The position numbers were made by a program, and so were the translations under genes. Positions 25,602 to 37,328 of a stretch of 38,206 nt of DNA are shown here, piece by piece (positions within the stretch are counted from its first letter, which is position 1; each line of letters opens with the position of its first letter). Source of the DNA: Candidatus Ignatzschineria merdigallinarum (GTDB lineage: Bacteria; Pseudomonadota; Gammaproteobacteria; Cardiobacteriales; Wohlfahrtiimonadaceae). Where the stretch lies: positions 1-38,206 of the forward strand of contig DXHP01000126.1 of assembly GCA_019113305.1 (NCBI GenBank), in the 5' to 3' direction. The notes under the pieces are model-generated. The model saw nothing but the letters and a program-made list of their open reading frames with translations, did not search any database and was not told where the DNA came from.

Positions 25602-26495
25602 ATGAAAAACACTCGCTTAAAGATCGCGATTCAAAAATCAGGACGATTAAGTGAAGAGTCACAAAAACTGCTGGAAAAAAGTGGTTTGAAAATAAACATG
25701 ACCAAGGATAAATTGATTGCGCATGTGGAGAATATGCCGATTGATATTTTACGGGTTCGTGATGACGATATTCCAGGATTAGTATTTGATGGCGTTGTTG
25801 ATTTAGGGATTGTTGGGCAAAACGTCTTAGAGGAAGTTGCATTAGGTAAAGAACAGCCGATTGACTCACTCTATAAGGTGCTCCAGATGCTTCCATTTGG
25901 GGGATGCCGATTATCATTAGCACTTCCTAAAGATGCAAACTACCAAGGTGTGCAAGATTTTGAAGGATTACGAGTCGCCACTTCATTCCCCAATCTTTTG
26001 AATCGCTATTTGTCAGAGAAAGGCATTAATTTTAAAAGCTCCTTACTTCAAGGATCAGTGGAGGTCGCACCAAGAGCAGGATTAGCGGATTCTATCTGTG
26101 ATTTAGTGTCGTCAGGTGCGACATTAGAAGCCAATGGTTTAAAAGAAGTCGAAGTGATTTTCCGCTCAAAGGCATGTTTAATTCAAACAGCAAGCGATAT
26201 GGGCGCTGAAAAGAGCGCATTAGTGGCAAAATTGATGCCGAGAATTCAGAGTGTGATTCAAGCAAACGAATCGAAATATATCATGCTTCATGCGCCGAAA
26301 GATTGTTTAAAAGAGATTAGCGAACTATTACCAGGTGCTGAAAATCCAACGATTTTACCGCTTGCGAATGATGAATCTCGTGTAGCAATGCACGTAGTCA
26401 GTAGTGAAACGCTGTTTTGGGAAACCATGGAAGCGTTAAAAGAGAAGGGTGCCAGTTCAATTCTCGTGCTCCCAATTGAAAAAATGATGGAATAA
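25602..26495 (+). CDS. hisG: ATP phosphoribosyltransferase, long form
   Basis: First step of histidine synthesis: ATP + PRPP to phosphoribosyl-ATP. At 297 aa it is the long form (E. coli 299), with the C-terminal regulatory domain that senses histidine, so no HisZ is needed. Visible motifs include [39 protein letters not shown], and [14 protein letters not shown] in the PRPP-binding region. It opens the his operon. The roughly 240 bp after the metQ terminator (25361-25601) contain no clear histidine-rich leader peptide. Confidence 0.97.
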   Translation: MKNTRLKIAIQKSGRLSEESQKLLEKSGLKINMTKDKLIAHVENMPIDILRVRDDDIPGLVFDGVVDLGIVGQNVLEEVALGKEQPIDSLYKVLQMLPFGGCRLSLALPKDANYQGVQDFEGLRVATSFPNLLNRYLSEKGINFKSSLLQGSVEVAPRAGLADSICDLVSSGATLEANGLKEVEVIFRSKACLIQTASDMGAEKSALVAKLMPRIQSVIQANESKYIMLHAPKDCLKEISELLPGAENPTILPLANDESRVAMHVVSSETLFWETMEALKEKGASSILVLPIEKMME

Positions 26496-26516
26496 GCCAT
26501 ACGGAATAAGGGAATC

Positions 26517-27809
26517 ATGGAAAAGATTATTTGGAAATCATTGGATATTGCGGCGCAAAAAGATGCTTTGAAACGACCAGCACAAGCTGTTGCCGGAAAA
26601 GTGGAAGCTGCGGTATCAGCGATTCGGGAAGATGTGCGCCAAAATGGCGATCAAGCAGTGGTTGCGCTTACAGAAAAGTTTGATAGAGTCAGCGTCGATT
26701 CATTGATATTGCCGGAAAGTGAATTTGAGCGAGTAGAGAACAGATTATCAGATGAATTTAAAGCTACTATTAAACGCGCTTATGACAATATTACCAAATT
26801 TCATGAAGCACAAAAGCCGCGTACGATTGAAGTAGAAACAGAAAAAGGCGTGTTATGTGAAGTATTAACCCGTCCGATTGAATCTGTGGGACTCTATATT
26901 CCTGGTGGTACGGCGCCTCTTTTTTCAACGGTTTTGATGCTCGCTGTGCCGGCAAAGATCGCGGGTTGTCAGGAAATTGTGCTCGCAAGCCCTCCAAAAC
27001 TTGCAGATGAGATTATCTATGCGGCAAAGCTTTGCGGCATTACGACAATCTACCAAATGGGCGGTGCGCAAGCGATATTTGCGCTCGGTTTAGGCACTGA
27101 AACCGTGAAGAAAGTAGATAAAATCTTCGGTCCAGGGAATAGCTTTGTGACGGAAGCGAAAAGACAAGTGAGCCAAATGACAGATGGCGCGGCGATTGAT
27201 ATGCCGGCAGGACCTTCGGAAGTTTTAGTGATTGCCGATAAAGATGCGAATCCTGACTTTGTCTCGGCAGATCTCTTATCCCAAGCAGAGCATGGGGAAG
27301 ATTCTCAAGTCATTTTAGTTACCGATTGTGAAAGCATGATTGATCGTGTTGAAGCATCGATCGAAGCACAATTACAGCTTCTAGGACGAGCAGAAACGGC
27401 GCGTGTAGCACTAAGTCACAGCCGTTCGATCTTAGTTGAAGATATGGCAGAAGCAGTAACGGTGAGTAATCTCTACGCGCCAGAGCATCTGATTATTCAA
27501 ACAGAAAGCCCACGATCATTATTAGATGATATCGCGCATGCTGGATCGGTATTTTTAGGGGCATTCTCTCCAGAATCGATGGGAGATTATGCTTCCGGCA
27601 CTAATCACGTATTACCGACTTATGGTTATGCGAAAACCTATTCTAGTTTAGGCTTAGCGGATTTCTCAAAACGTATGACCGTTCAGACTTTATCGCAAGA
27701 AGGTTTCTTAAATCTCGGACCAACGGTATCATTATTAGCAGAGCGTGAATTATTAGATGCTCACAAGCTAGCGGTAGAAGTCCGTTTAGCGGCGATTAAT
27801 AATAAATAA
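26517..27809 (+). CDS. hisD: Histidinol dehydrogenase
   Basis: Last two steps of the pathway: histidinol to histidine by two NAD-dependent oxidations, with zinc. 430 aa, full length. The zinc ligands Q256 and H259 lie in [10 protein letters not shown], the catalytic pair E323-H324 in YAPEHLIIQ, and the family signature runs [14 protein letters not shown]. It starts 21 bp after hisG with AAGGGA upstream. Confidence 0.97.
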   Translation: MEKIIWKSLDIAAQKDALKRPAQAVAGKVEAAVSAIREDVRQNGDQAVVALTEKFDRVSVDSLILPESEFERVENRLSDEFKATIKRAYDNITKFHEAQKPRTIEVETEKGVLCEVLTRPIESVGLYIPGGTAPLFSTVLMLAVPAKIAGCQEIVLASPPKLADEIIYAAKLCGITTIYQMGGAQAIFALGLGTETVKKVDKIFGPGNSFVTEAKRQVSQMTDGAAIDMPAGPSEVLVIADKDANPDFVSADLLSQAEHGEDSQVILVTDCESMIDRVEASIEAQLQLLGRAETARVALSHSRSILVEDMAEAVTVSNLYAPEHLIIQTESPRSLLDDIAHAGSVFLGAFSPESMGDYASGTNHVLPTYGYAKTYSSLGLADFSKRMTVQTLSQEGFLNLGPTVSLLAERELLDAHKLAVEVRLAAINNK

Positions 27810-27828
27810 AATAGGGAAGGGAGAGAAT

Positions 27829-28884
27829 ATGAGCCAGTCAATTGCAGAAAAACTTAGCCGAAAAGCGGTTCAAAATTGTGAGATCTATGTTGCTGAAAAG
27901 CGAGGAACATTACCCAACGAGATCTATTTAGATACGAATGAAAATCCATATGTGGGACCTTTCAATCTCAATTTAGCGGTGAATCGCTATCCAGAACCTC
28001 AGCCTGCCGAGATCATTGCACGTTATGCAAAATATCTCGGTGTGGATACGGATGAAGTTCTTGCAACACTCGGTGGAGATCTTGCGATTGAGCTGCTGAT
28101 TAAAGCCTTCTGTGAAGGAAAGAAGGACAAGTTGCTTTACTGTCCGCCAACATTTGGAATGTACCAAGTCACTTGTGATCTCTTTGAAGTTGAAACGGTG
28201 AAAGTACCGTTACTCGAAGATTTTTCATTAGATGTTGAAGGGATTTTAAATAACCTTGAGGGCGTGAAGATGGTGTTTCTCTGTAGCCCGAATAATCCGA
28301 CAGGAAATGTCATCGATGCAGCGTCCATTGAGCGTATTTTAGAAGCGACGAAAGATCGTGCAATTGTGGTGGTTGATGAGGCATATATCGAGTTTAGTGA
28401 TATTGAATCCTTTGCCAAACGTGTGAAAGAGTTTCCGAATCTTGCATTAGTGAGAACGCTGTCAAAAGCTTTTGGGCTTGCCGGTATTCGTTTTGGTTTT
28501 GCCGTGGGTTGTGCGCCCTTAATTACCGTTTTAAAACGAGCAATTAGTCCTTATCCGCTCTCTGTGCCTTCGATTGCGATTGCTGAAGAAGCACTTTCTG
28601 ATGCCGGCATTGAAGTGATGCGAGATAATCGTCAAAAGCTCTTGGCAAGTAAAAAAGCATTGATTGAGGCTTTAAATGCTGAAGACTTTGTGGAAACGAT
28701 TTATCCCAGTGAATCTAATTTTATTTTAGTGAAGCTAAAAGATGCGAAAGGGGCTTATGAGTTCTTAAAAGCTCAAGGGATTTTTGTTCGTTATTTAAGT
28801 TTACAAAGTTGCTTAAGAATCTCGATCGGCTTGCCGGAAGAACACGAAGTGTTATTAAAAACTTTACGCCAGTTTTATCAATAA
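27829..28884 (+). CDS. hisC: Histidinol-phosphate aminotransferase
   Basis: PLP enzyme converting imidazole-acetol phosphate and glutamate to histidinol phosphate. 351 aa. It has DTNENPYVGP near the N-terminus, CSPNNPTGN (152-160), VVDEAYIEF and the PLP lysine K213 in RTLSKAFGLAG. One oddity: the usual RG(S/A)DE(A/G)I phosphate-binding segment reads LGGDLAIELLIKAF here, so the Arg and the Glu of this motif are replaced. The ribosome site GGGAGAG is 20 bp after hisD. 165 bp of non-coding DNA separates it from hisB. Confidence 0.95.
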   Translation: MSQSIAEKLSRKAVQNCEIYVAEKRGTLPNEIYLDTNENPYVGPFNLNLAVNRYPEPQPAEIIARYAKYLGVDTDEVLATLGGDLAIELLIKAFCEGKKDKLLYCPPTFGMYQVTCDLFEVETVKVPLLEDFSLDVEGILNNLEGVKMVFLCSPNNPTGNVIDAASIERILEATKDRAIVVVDEAYIEFSDIESFAKRVKEFPNLALVRTLSKAFGLAGIRFGFAVGCAPLITVLKRAISPYPLSVPSIAIAEEALSDAGIEVMRDNRQKLLASKKALIEALNAEDFVETIYPSESNFILVKLKDAKGAYEFLKAQGIFVRYLSLQSCLRISIGLPEEHEVLLKTLRQFYQ

Positions 28885-29049
28885 CGTCATCCATGTATAA
28901 GCGGCGACCGTGAAGGTTTGCATGATGATATTAATTTCGTCAGCAATGATTGTGAAGATTCTTAAACCGTATTAATGATAATTTTAAAACTCAAATTATA
29001 ACCTAAAAATTAAAAACCTAATTAGACCAGATATAGTAAAGGGCATTTC

Positions 29050-30138
29050 ATGCAAAATATTCTTTTTATCGATCGTGATGGTACTTTGATTGATGAACCT
29101 AAAACAGATTTTCAGATTGACTCTTTAGAGAAACTCATCTTTGAGCCGAAAGTGATTCCGGCATTGTTGGCTTTACAAGAAGCGGGTTACCGTTTTGTGA
29201 TTGTGTCGAATCAAGATGGATTAGGCACGCCGAGCAATCCCCAAGATCAATTCGATATTCCTCATAATCGAATGATGGAAACGTTTGCATCGCAAGGTGT
29301 GATATTTGATGATGTCTTGCTCTGTCCACATTTTACAGAAGACAACTGTGAATGCCGCAAGCCGAAAGTTGGCATGGTTCAGACTTATCTTGATGAAAAA
29401 CGCTTCAATCCTGAAAATAGTTATGTGATCGGCGATCGTGAAACGGATCTTGGATTGGCTAAAAATATGGGTATCGAAGGGATTCTTTATGATCCACAAG
29501 GTATGAATTGGGATCTGATTGTTGAGCGCCTTGTGAATAAAGGTGTTGTAAAAGAAGGTCGTGAGCCGCGTATCGCAACGGTTGAACGTAAAACGAAAGA
29601 AACGGATATTAAAATTGAACTTTTCTTGGATGAAACTGGCGCAAGTACTATTTCAACAGGATTACCTTTTTTTGATCATATGCTTGATCAGATCGCAACG
29701 CATGGCGGTTTTAGAATGAATGTTGCGGTGGATGGAGATCTTGAAATTGATGATCACCACACGGTGGAAGATACTGGTATTGCACTCGGCGAAGCACTTC
29801 GTTCGGCATTAGGCGATAAGCGCGGGATCGCACGATTTGGCTTTGTATTGCCGATGGATGAGTGCAGAGCATTCTGTACACTTGATCTTTCTGGTCGTCC
29901 TCATATCGACTTTGATGCGACATTTGATCGTGAAATGATCGGTACATTCAGCACTGAGATGGTGCCTCACTTCTTTAGATCACTCGCTTATGCGCTCGCT
30001 TCAACGCTTCATTTGAAAGCAGAAGGCGTTAATACGCACCATAAAATAGAATCACTCTTTAAAGTCTTTGGTCGCACGCTCCGTCAAGCGATTAAAGTTG
30101 AGAGTGATGTACTTCCGAGTTCTAAAGGGATGCTCTAA
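29050..30138 (+). CDS. hisB: Bifunctional histidinol-phosphatase / imidazoleglycerol-phosphate dehydratase
   Basis: 362 aa, the enteric-type fusion. The N-terminal HAD phosphatase has D8 and D10 in [21 protein letters not shown], the Cys/His zinc loop [15 protein letters not shown] and [14 protein letters not shown]. The C-terminal dehydratase, from about residue 175, has [46 protein letters not shown] and [13 protein letters not shown]. The two domains act at non-consecutive steps of the pathway. AAAGGG precedes the ATG. Confidence 0.98.
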   Translation: MQNILFIDRDGTLIDEPKTDFQIDSLEKLIFEPKVIPALLALQEAGYRFVIVSNQDGLGTPSNPQDQFDIPHNRMMETFASQGVIFDDVLLCPHFTEDNCECRKPKVGMVQTYLDEKRFNPENSYVIGDRETDLGLAKNMGIEGILYDPQGMNWDLIVERLVNKGVVKEGREPRIATVERKTKETDIKIELFLDETGASTISTGLPFFDHMLDQIATHGGFRMNVAVDGDLEIDDHHTVEDTGIALGEALRSALGDKRGIARFGFVLPMDECRAFCTLDLSGRPHIDFDATFDREMIGTFSTEMVPHFFRSLAYALASTLHLKAEGVNTHHKIESLFKVFGRTLRQAIKVESDVLPSSKGML

Positions 30139-30191
30139 CAAGCGCTCCTTGGCGCAAATGCGCTGAGATTGACGAAGTTTAAGATGAAAGG

Positions 30192-30209
30192 AGCGGTCAA
30201 AAGACCGCT
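30192..30209 (+). promoter_or_regulatory. Hairpin in the hisB-hisA gap
   Basis: AGCGGTC-AAAA-GACCGCT, 54 bp after the hisB stop, followed by TTCTC only. It could be a partial terminator or attenuator. It sits where hisH is found in enteric operons. Confidence 0.45.
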
Positions 30210-30252
30210 TTCTCACTTATAAGAAACCTACAAAATATTGATGAAATAATAA

Positions 30253-32408
<2,156 letters not shown>

Positions 32409-32455
32409 TGGCAAAGCCTTATCTCATCACTCTTTTTCGTGATGTGATAGAACGC

Positions 32456-32494
32456 AAGCCCAATGGAGTCCTACACGGAGCCATTGGGCTTTTT
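32456..32494 (+). terminator. Terminator of the his operon
   Basis: AAGCCCAATGG (32456-32466) and CCATTGGGCTT (32481-32491), 14-nt loop, followed by TTT. It is about 50 bp after the HisE end. Confidence 0.9.
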
Positions 32495-32651
32495 ATGGCG
32501 CATTTTTTGTAGAGATTTTTATGATGCAGTTAATCATGAATGCCGGCATTGTATTGTAGGGCGAGAGCGATACTTTTTATAATTCTTGAAATAATGTCAG
32601 TTACCGCCGTAAATTGATATTGTGAAGAGATCATCAACCAAGGAGAACGCC

Positions 32652-33806
32652 ATGCACATCTTAATTGCGCCAGATTCATTTAAAGATAGCCTTACGGCAG
32701 AAGCAGTTGCCAATGCTATTGAAGCGGGGTTTCTTGAGGCGGGTTTTTTTGAGAGATTTCCCAAAGGGATTATTACAAAGCTGCCTGTCGCAGATGGTGG
32801 CGAGGGAACAATGCCGGCAATGATTGCCGCGATGCAAGGGGAGATCTTGCCTGTTGTGGTGCATGATCCTTTAATGCGTAAAATCACAGCGAATTATGGC
32901 TGGGTGAAATCCAAGCGACTCGCGATTATTGAGATGGCAGAAAGTAGTGGTTTAATGCGTCTTTCTACGGCTGAACGAAATCCACTGGTAACCTCGAGTT
33001 TTGGGACGGGGGAGCTTATTCTTGATGCGTTAAATCAAGGTGCCACATCGATTATTCTAGCCATCGGGGGAAGCGCGACAAATGACGGAGGCGCCGGAAT
33101 GCTTCGTGCTTTAGGCGCGCAACTTTTAGATGCAAAAGGGGAACCATTGCCGGAATGAGGCGTCGCTTTAAGGCATCTCGCTAAGATAGATCTCTCCCAA
33201 TGGGATGCAAGGCTTGCCCATGTACAGTTTGATATCGCCTGTGATGTTGATAATCCCTTAACCGGAAATGCCGGTGCTTCGGCAATTTTTGGGCCGCAAA
33301 AAGGCGCTTCAAACGAGGATGTCCAGCAATTAGATCAGGCACTATCCCATTACGCAGATATTACCGCAAGCACGTTAGGAATTGATGTGCGAGATAATGC
33401 CGGAAGCGGCGCCGCGGGTGGGATGGGGTTTGCCGGCAATGCCTTTTTACAAGGCCGATTAAAGTCCGGCATTGAAATTGTCTTAGATGCCGTCGGCTTT
33501 GCTCAAAAGGTCCAGCAGGCAGATTTAGTGATTACCGGAGAGGGGAAGATCGATGCTCAAAGCATCTACGGGAAAACGCCTGTGGGCGTAGCGCAACTGG
33601 CGAAAAAATATGATAAACCTGTCATCGCGATTGCCGGCAATATCGGGGAAGGCGCTTCATTGGTGCATGAGAAAGGGATTGATGCGCTCTTCTCAATTAC
33701 GCAAAGACCCGAAGCGCTGGAAGTTTCGCTCTTATCGGCGCGAGAAAATATTATTGCGACCAGTCGTAATATCGCGCGTTTATGGTGTTTACAGACAGGC
33801 GTTTAA
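32652..33806 (+). pseudogene. Glycerate 2-kinase (GarK/GlxK family), interrupted by an in-frame TGA
   Basis: The start ATG at 32652 has AAGGAGA upstream. Codons 1-168 encode a typical glycerate kinase N-terminus (MHILIAPDSFKDSLTAEAVA, PVADGGEGTM, IGGSATNDGGAGMLRALGAQ). TGA at 33156-33158 then stops the frame. Reading on in the same frame gives GVALRHLAKIDLSQWDARLA, FDIACDVDNPLTGNAGASA, IFGPQKGAS, GAAGGMGFAGNAF and GEGKIDAQSIYGKTPVGVA without another stop up to 33806. The total of 384 codons fits the family. Relatives have Gly at the stop position, so a single GGA-to-TGA change explains it. No frameshift is seen. The enzyme would phosphorylate D-glycerate. Confidence 0.92.
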
Positions 33807-34042
33807 AGTCCTGTTTTTAAGGGATTTCATCTGCTTGCAAACGAGAGGCTAAATCCTTACTATAGAACGCTATAAATTTATCGATTTTCTCATCAATATC
33901 GATTTTGTAAATATTCAATATTTTACGCGGATTTTAAGGATGAGATTATTGAATAATCAAATTTTAAATCATGCCAATAGCAGTTAAGATTAGCACCATG
34001 CCTTGTAATGATTGGCGAATGAGAAGGGTAAAATAGAGGATT

Positions 34043-34480
34043 ATGAAGCAAGTATTTGGGTATACGTTATTAGTCGGATTGATTATTCTCTTTTTTTGGC
34101 TCTCATATTTTGTCTCGACGAATCATGGTGATACCGTTGGCACCATTATTCCCTTTGGTTTTGGGCTCTTTTTCTTGGCGTTATTAGTCTATGCCGTGAC
34201 CTATGAACTGCGGATTGTGCGTAAAAAGCGGATTGTGGCGGAAGATTATGTCGAGATTATGACGACCTTCGATTATGTTGAGTCGCTTGGCGATAATCTC
34301 CATTATGTTCATACCAAGTGGCAAGATCCAGATGGTGGGGCGATGTTTTACTTTAAGAGCGATTATGTCGAAGTGAATCCGAAACGATTTTTAGAGGGAA
34401 AACAGATTCCGGTAAAAATTAGTCGCAATAACTATCAGCTCTATGTGGTGGATCTCTCAATGTTACCGCGTTATGCATAG
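34043..34480 (+). CDS. DUF3592-like membrane protein, paralogue 1 of 4
   Basis: 145 aa with two N-terminal helices (about 5-25 and 33-53), a basic turn (RIVRKKR) and a C-terminal soluble domain ending VHTKWQDPDGGAMFYFKSD ... IPVKISRNNYQLYVVDLSML. The W-x-D, Y/F-FKSD and DLS motifs recur in the next three genes. The family resembles DUF3592, whose function is unknown. It is the most divergent of the four and lacks the DP-Y-L segment in clear form. AGAGGA precedes the ATG. Confidence 0.8.
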   Translation: MKQVFGYTLLVGLIILFFWLSYFVSTNHGDTVGTIIPFGFGLFFLALLVYAVTYELRIVRKKRIVAEDYVEIMTTFDYVESLGDNLHYVHTKWQDPDGGAMFYFKSDYVEVNPKRFLEGKQIPVKISRNNYQLYVVDLSMLPRYA

Positions 34481-34516
34481 TGATTTTTTCAAGGTGAAGA
34501 AGAGGGAGAATAATCG

Positions 34517-34966
34517 ATGAATGCACAAAATGGGATTATGGCTTTTATGTCGATCTTTGCCGTCATTGGGACAGGGCTTATCATCGGCTTTTTTTATAGC
34601 GGAGAACCCGTAATGTTAGCGGTTGGGACGTTGTTTTCTATCGGTGGTTGGACGCCTGTGATTTTTATCATTCGCAAAAAACAGATTCAAGCGAGCGTTA
34701 AAGCCCATGGCCGATTATTGGAGACAACCTTTGTCGCAGTACTTCTGAGTGATTTGACGATGAATGATCGCGCGACTTATACGATTCAAACTGAATGGTT
34801 AGATGTTGCCAATAATACGCTCTATTACTTTAAGAGTAATCTGCTTTGGAAAGACCCGACAGCGCTTATTAACCCCGATAATAAGATCTTTGTGAAGGTG
34901 GACCCCAATAACTTCATGCATAATTATATGGATTTAAGCTTTTTGCCGGAAAGCTTCGGCGTTTAG
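34517..34966 (+). CDS. DUF3592-like membrane protein, paralogue 2 of 4
   Basis: 149 aa: two hydrophobic helices (about 8-28 and 32-52), the turn RKKQIQASVKAHGRLLETTF, then YTIQTEWLDVANNTLYYFKS, KDPTALINPDNKIFVKVDP and NYMDLSFLPE. The AHGRLL segment after the helices and the W-D ... Y-FKS ... DP ... DLS core link it to its neighbours. It starts 36 bp after paralogue 1, with GAGGGAGA as ribosome site. Confidence 0.8.
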   Translation: MNAQNGIMAFMSIFAVIGTGLIIGFFYSGEPVMLAVGTLFSIGGWTPVIFIIRKKQIQASVKAHGRLLETTFVAVLLSDLTMNDRATYTIQTEWLDVANNTLYYFKSNLLWKDPTALINPDNKIFVKVDPNNFMHNYMDLSFLPESFGV

Positions 34967-34979
34967 AAGAGGAATATTT

Positions 34980-35435
34980 ATGCCATTTGGTGCACGGTTT
35001 ACACTAGGGATGATCATCCTCCTGTTTGGAGGATTTGGACTCTTATTAACGATTTTCGCGCTGGTAGAAGGGATTCCTGTACTCTTAGTCCCAGGGCTGA
35101 TTATGAGTTTCATTGCCTTTACGCCGCTCTATCTTATATTAATCAAAAAGCATACGAAGCAAAAAATGCTGACAGGTGGGCAATTGGTGATGACGGACTT
35201 TGTCGATGTGACGCGGGCGATCTATGCGGTGAATGGCTGGCAACCTTATCTCATCCGATCCGAATGGTATGATCAGGTAAATCATATAATGTATCGCTTT
35301 AAGAGTGGCCCGATTAGCGATGATCCTAGCCGATATTTAACGCCAGATATGAAGATCCCTGTATATTTAAATCCCCAAAATCCGAAACAGCATTATATGG
35401 ATATGAGCTATATCGAAACAATCACGCGGTCGTGA
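34980..35435 (+). CDS. DUF3592-like membrane protein, paralogue 3 of 4
   Basis: 151 aa. The N-terminal helices (MIILLFGGFGLLLTIFALVE; VPGLIMSFIAFTPLYLILI) closely match those of paralogue 4. The soluble part has IRSEWYDQVNHIMYRFKSGP, DDPSRYLTPDMKIPVYLNP and HYMDMS. It begins 13 bp after paralogue 2, so translation is probably coupled. Confidence 0.8.
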   Translation: MPFGARFTLGMIILLFGGFGLLLTIFALVEGIPVLLVPGLIMSFIAFTPLYLILIKKHTKQKMLTGGQLVMTDFVDVTRAIYAVNGWQPYLIRSEWYDQVNHIMYRFKSGPISDDPSRYLTPDMKIPVYLNPQNPKQHYMDMSYIETITRS

Positions 35436-35484
35436 ACCTTCTGCTTTTTTATCGGTAACGGAATGGGAATGAAAGGAGTCTAGA

Positions 35485-35964
35485 ATGACAATGGGTGAGC
35501 GCTTAGTCTCTCTTGTGATGATCCTTACCTTTGGTGGCTTTGGATTAATGATGGTGATCTTTGGGATTGCTGAAAGAAGCCTTTTTCTCGTAATATTGGG
35601 CCCCTTTGTGATGCTTATGAGTTTTATCCCGCTCTATCTCTTAACGCATCGCATGCGCTTAGTGAATCAGCTTGAAGCGCATGGTATTTGGTTGCAAACG
35701 CATTTTTTGCAGGTTTATAAAGTCACGCATACAGATCAAAAGCACCGCAAATACACGAATTATCAGATTGTTTCAGAATGGTTTGATGCTGAGAAGCAGA
35801 TGGTTTATCAGTTTAAGAGTGACACAATGACCAAAGATCCGAGTGCTTATTTAACCCCGGAAACGCTCATTCCTGTTTGGGTCGATCTTAATAAACCCAA
35901 GGACTATATTGTGGATTTGGAGAGCGTTGATTGCTTGCGAGATATATATCCGGCAAAGTCATAA
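35485..35964 (+). CDS. DUF3592-like membrane protein, paralogue 4 of 4
   Basis: 159 aa: helices VMILTFGGFGLMMVIFGIAE and ILGPFVMLMSFIPLYLL, the turn NQLEAHGIWLQTHFLQVYKV, then IVSEWFDAEKQMVYQFKSD, KDPSAYLTPETLIPVWVDL and YIVDLESVD. AAAGGAG precedes the ATG by about 8 nt. It is the last gene before a strong terminator at 36042, so 34043-35964 is probably one transcript. Confidence 0.8.
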   Translation: MTMGERLVSLVMILTFGGFGLMMVIFGIAERSLFLVILGPFVMLMSFIPLYLLTHRMRLVNQLEAHGIWLQTHFLQVYKVTHTDQKHRKYTNYQIVSEWFDAEKQMVYQFKSDTMTKDPSAYLTPETLIPVWVDLNKPKDYIVDLESVDCLRDIYPAKS

Positions 35965-36041
35965 AACCGAGAATCTCAAAGTCTCAATCTTAACGCTTCA
36001 ATCTCAAATGATTAAACTCAAGATTATGGATCTTAAACTTT

Positions 36042-36096
36042 AAAACTCAGCTTAAGAGCAGGGAATACGGTATTCCTTTCTATAAGCTGAGTTTTT
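36042..36096 (+). terminator. Nested-hairpin terminator of the four-paralogue operon
   Basis: The outer arms AAAACTCAGCTTA (36042-36054) and TAAGCTGAGTTTT (36083-36095) are perfect. Inside is a second palindrome, GGAATACGGTATTCC (36062-36076). A T run ends it. It may also serve the convergent sulfurtransferase gene. Confidence 0.88.
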
Positions 36097-36197
36097 CTAC
36101 GTCTATTTTTATTGTGCTTCTACGATGACTTTTATAGTCGATTGATATCGTTTGTTTCCATTCCGATTGCCGGCAATAAGGAAGGGCAAGGAAGTGA

Positions 36198-37103
36198 TTA
36201 CGCTTCTTCCCCAAGTGCGACGGGTCTTTCTGCATCTGCGCACCATTCACTCCATGAGCCATGATAGAGTTTTGTCGGACCAAATCCGGCGTAGTAGAGC
36301 GCAAAGAGATTATGGCATGCAGAAACACCAGACCCACATTGATGCACCACTTGGCTTGGCTCAATGCCGGCAAGGCGCGCTTCCCATTCTGCTTGTAATA
36401 CTGCACGATCTTTAAAGTGTCCATCTTCGCCGAGATTGAGCTCAAAGGGGCGGTTAATCGCAAAGGGGATATGCCCTGCAACAGGATCGAGTGGTTCCAT
36501 CTCGCCTCTAAATCTTGCAGCGCCTCTGGCATCGATAATATGTAATTCACGTTGCTCTTTTGCATCTAGATCACTCAAGATCTCATCGGTGGTGATGATG
36601 CTAAATTCGCTCTCTTGGCGCGTAATATTTCCCGGCATGTTAATGATACTCGGCGCACCTGTTTCAAGCGCAAAGCCGGCATTTTTCCAAGCGTCGATTC
36701 CACCATTGAGGACTTGCACAGAAGCATGCCCAAGATGGCGTAAAACCCACCAGATATGGCTCGCAAACATTCCACTCTTATCATCATAGATCACCACATG
36801 ATCCCCATGATTAATGCCGAGATTTTGAAATACGGTGATGAGTTTCTCCGGCGATTGAATCGGGTGGCGACCATTTTGACCGGTTTTAGGCGCGCAGATT
36901 GATTGCTCTAGCTCCACGCGCAGCGCTGTTGGGATTCGGCTGGTTTGATAAGCTTCTTGCCCATATTGAGGCTTCATCAGATCAAAACGCGCATCAATGA
37001 TCTTGAGGGACGCGAGTAGTTTATCTCTGCTTTGTAGGCGCGTTGCTAGCATCTGCGTATCTATCAAGGCATCGATAAAAGGATATTGTGTAGTATCTGT
37101 CAT
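36198..37103 (-). CDS. sseA: 3-mercaptopyruvate sulfurtransferase
   Basis: Two-rhodanese-domain enzyme, 301 aa from the ATG at 37103, which has GAGG upstream; the frame is open for 28 more codons but those read as non-homologous sequence. The N-terminal domain is inactive (VIYDDKSGMFASHIWWVLR has Asp where the Cys would be), as usual. The C-terminal domain carries C256 in HQCGSGVSA; CGSG is the mercaptopyruvate type, whereas thiosulfate sulfurtransferases have CRKG. LYHGSWSEWCAD follows. It moves sulfur from 3-mercaptopyruvate to thiols or cyanide and is involved in cysteine breakdown. Confidence 0.94.
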   Translation of the reverse strand: MTDTTQYPFIDALIDTQMLATRLQSRDKLLASLKIIDARFDLMKPQYGQEAYQTSRIPTALRVELEQSICAPKTGQNGRHPIQSPEKLITVFQNLGINHGDHVVIYDDKSGMFASHIWWVLRHLGHASVQVLNGGIDAWKNAGFALETGAPSIINMPGNITRQESEFSIITTDEILSDLDAKEQRELHIIDARGAARFRGEMEPLDPVAGHIPFAINRPFELNLGEDGHFKDRAVLQAEWEARLAGIEPSQVVHQCGSGVSACHNLFALYYAGFGPTKLYHGSWSEWCADAERPVALGEEA

Positions 37104-37328
37104 ATAAACCTCAAAAATTGATGGGATCAATGAAAAATCAGGCGCTAAAAAAGCGCTCATTCTTGAGAATGTGGCGGGTGTTATCACTCTTTTACCATAG
37201 AATGCATCTCGCTATCCGCTTTATTGTGGAATATTTGCGCCATCGGTGCAAACTTGTAGTAGATTATGGAGTGGAGTGACAACAGCGTATTTTATTTCCC
37301 CATTATTGATTTATTGAAAGGATATTTC

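Noticed and set aside
33156-33158. TGA in the glycerate kinase gene read as selenocysteine.
   Set aside because: The family has Gly at this position, not Cys or Sec, and no SECIS-like hairpin was apparent just downstream.
36080-36565. 161-codon minus-strand frame overlapping the sulfurtransferase gene.
   Set aside because: It lies in another phase of sseA, which has clear homology and catalytic motifs over the same DNA. It is a shadow frame.
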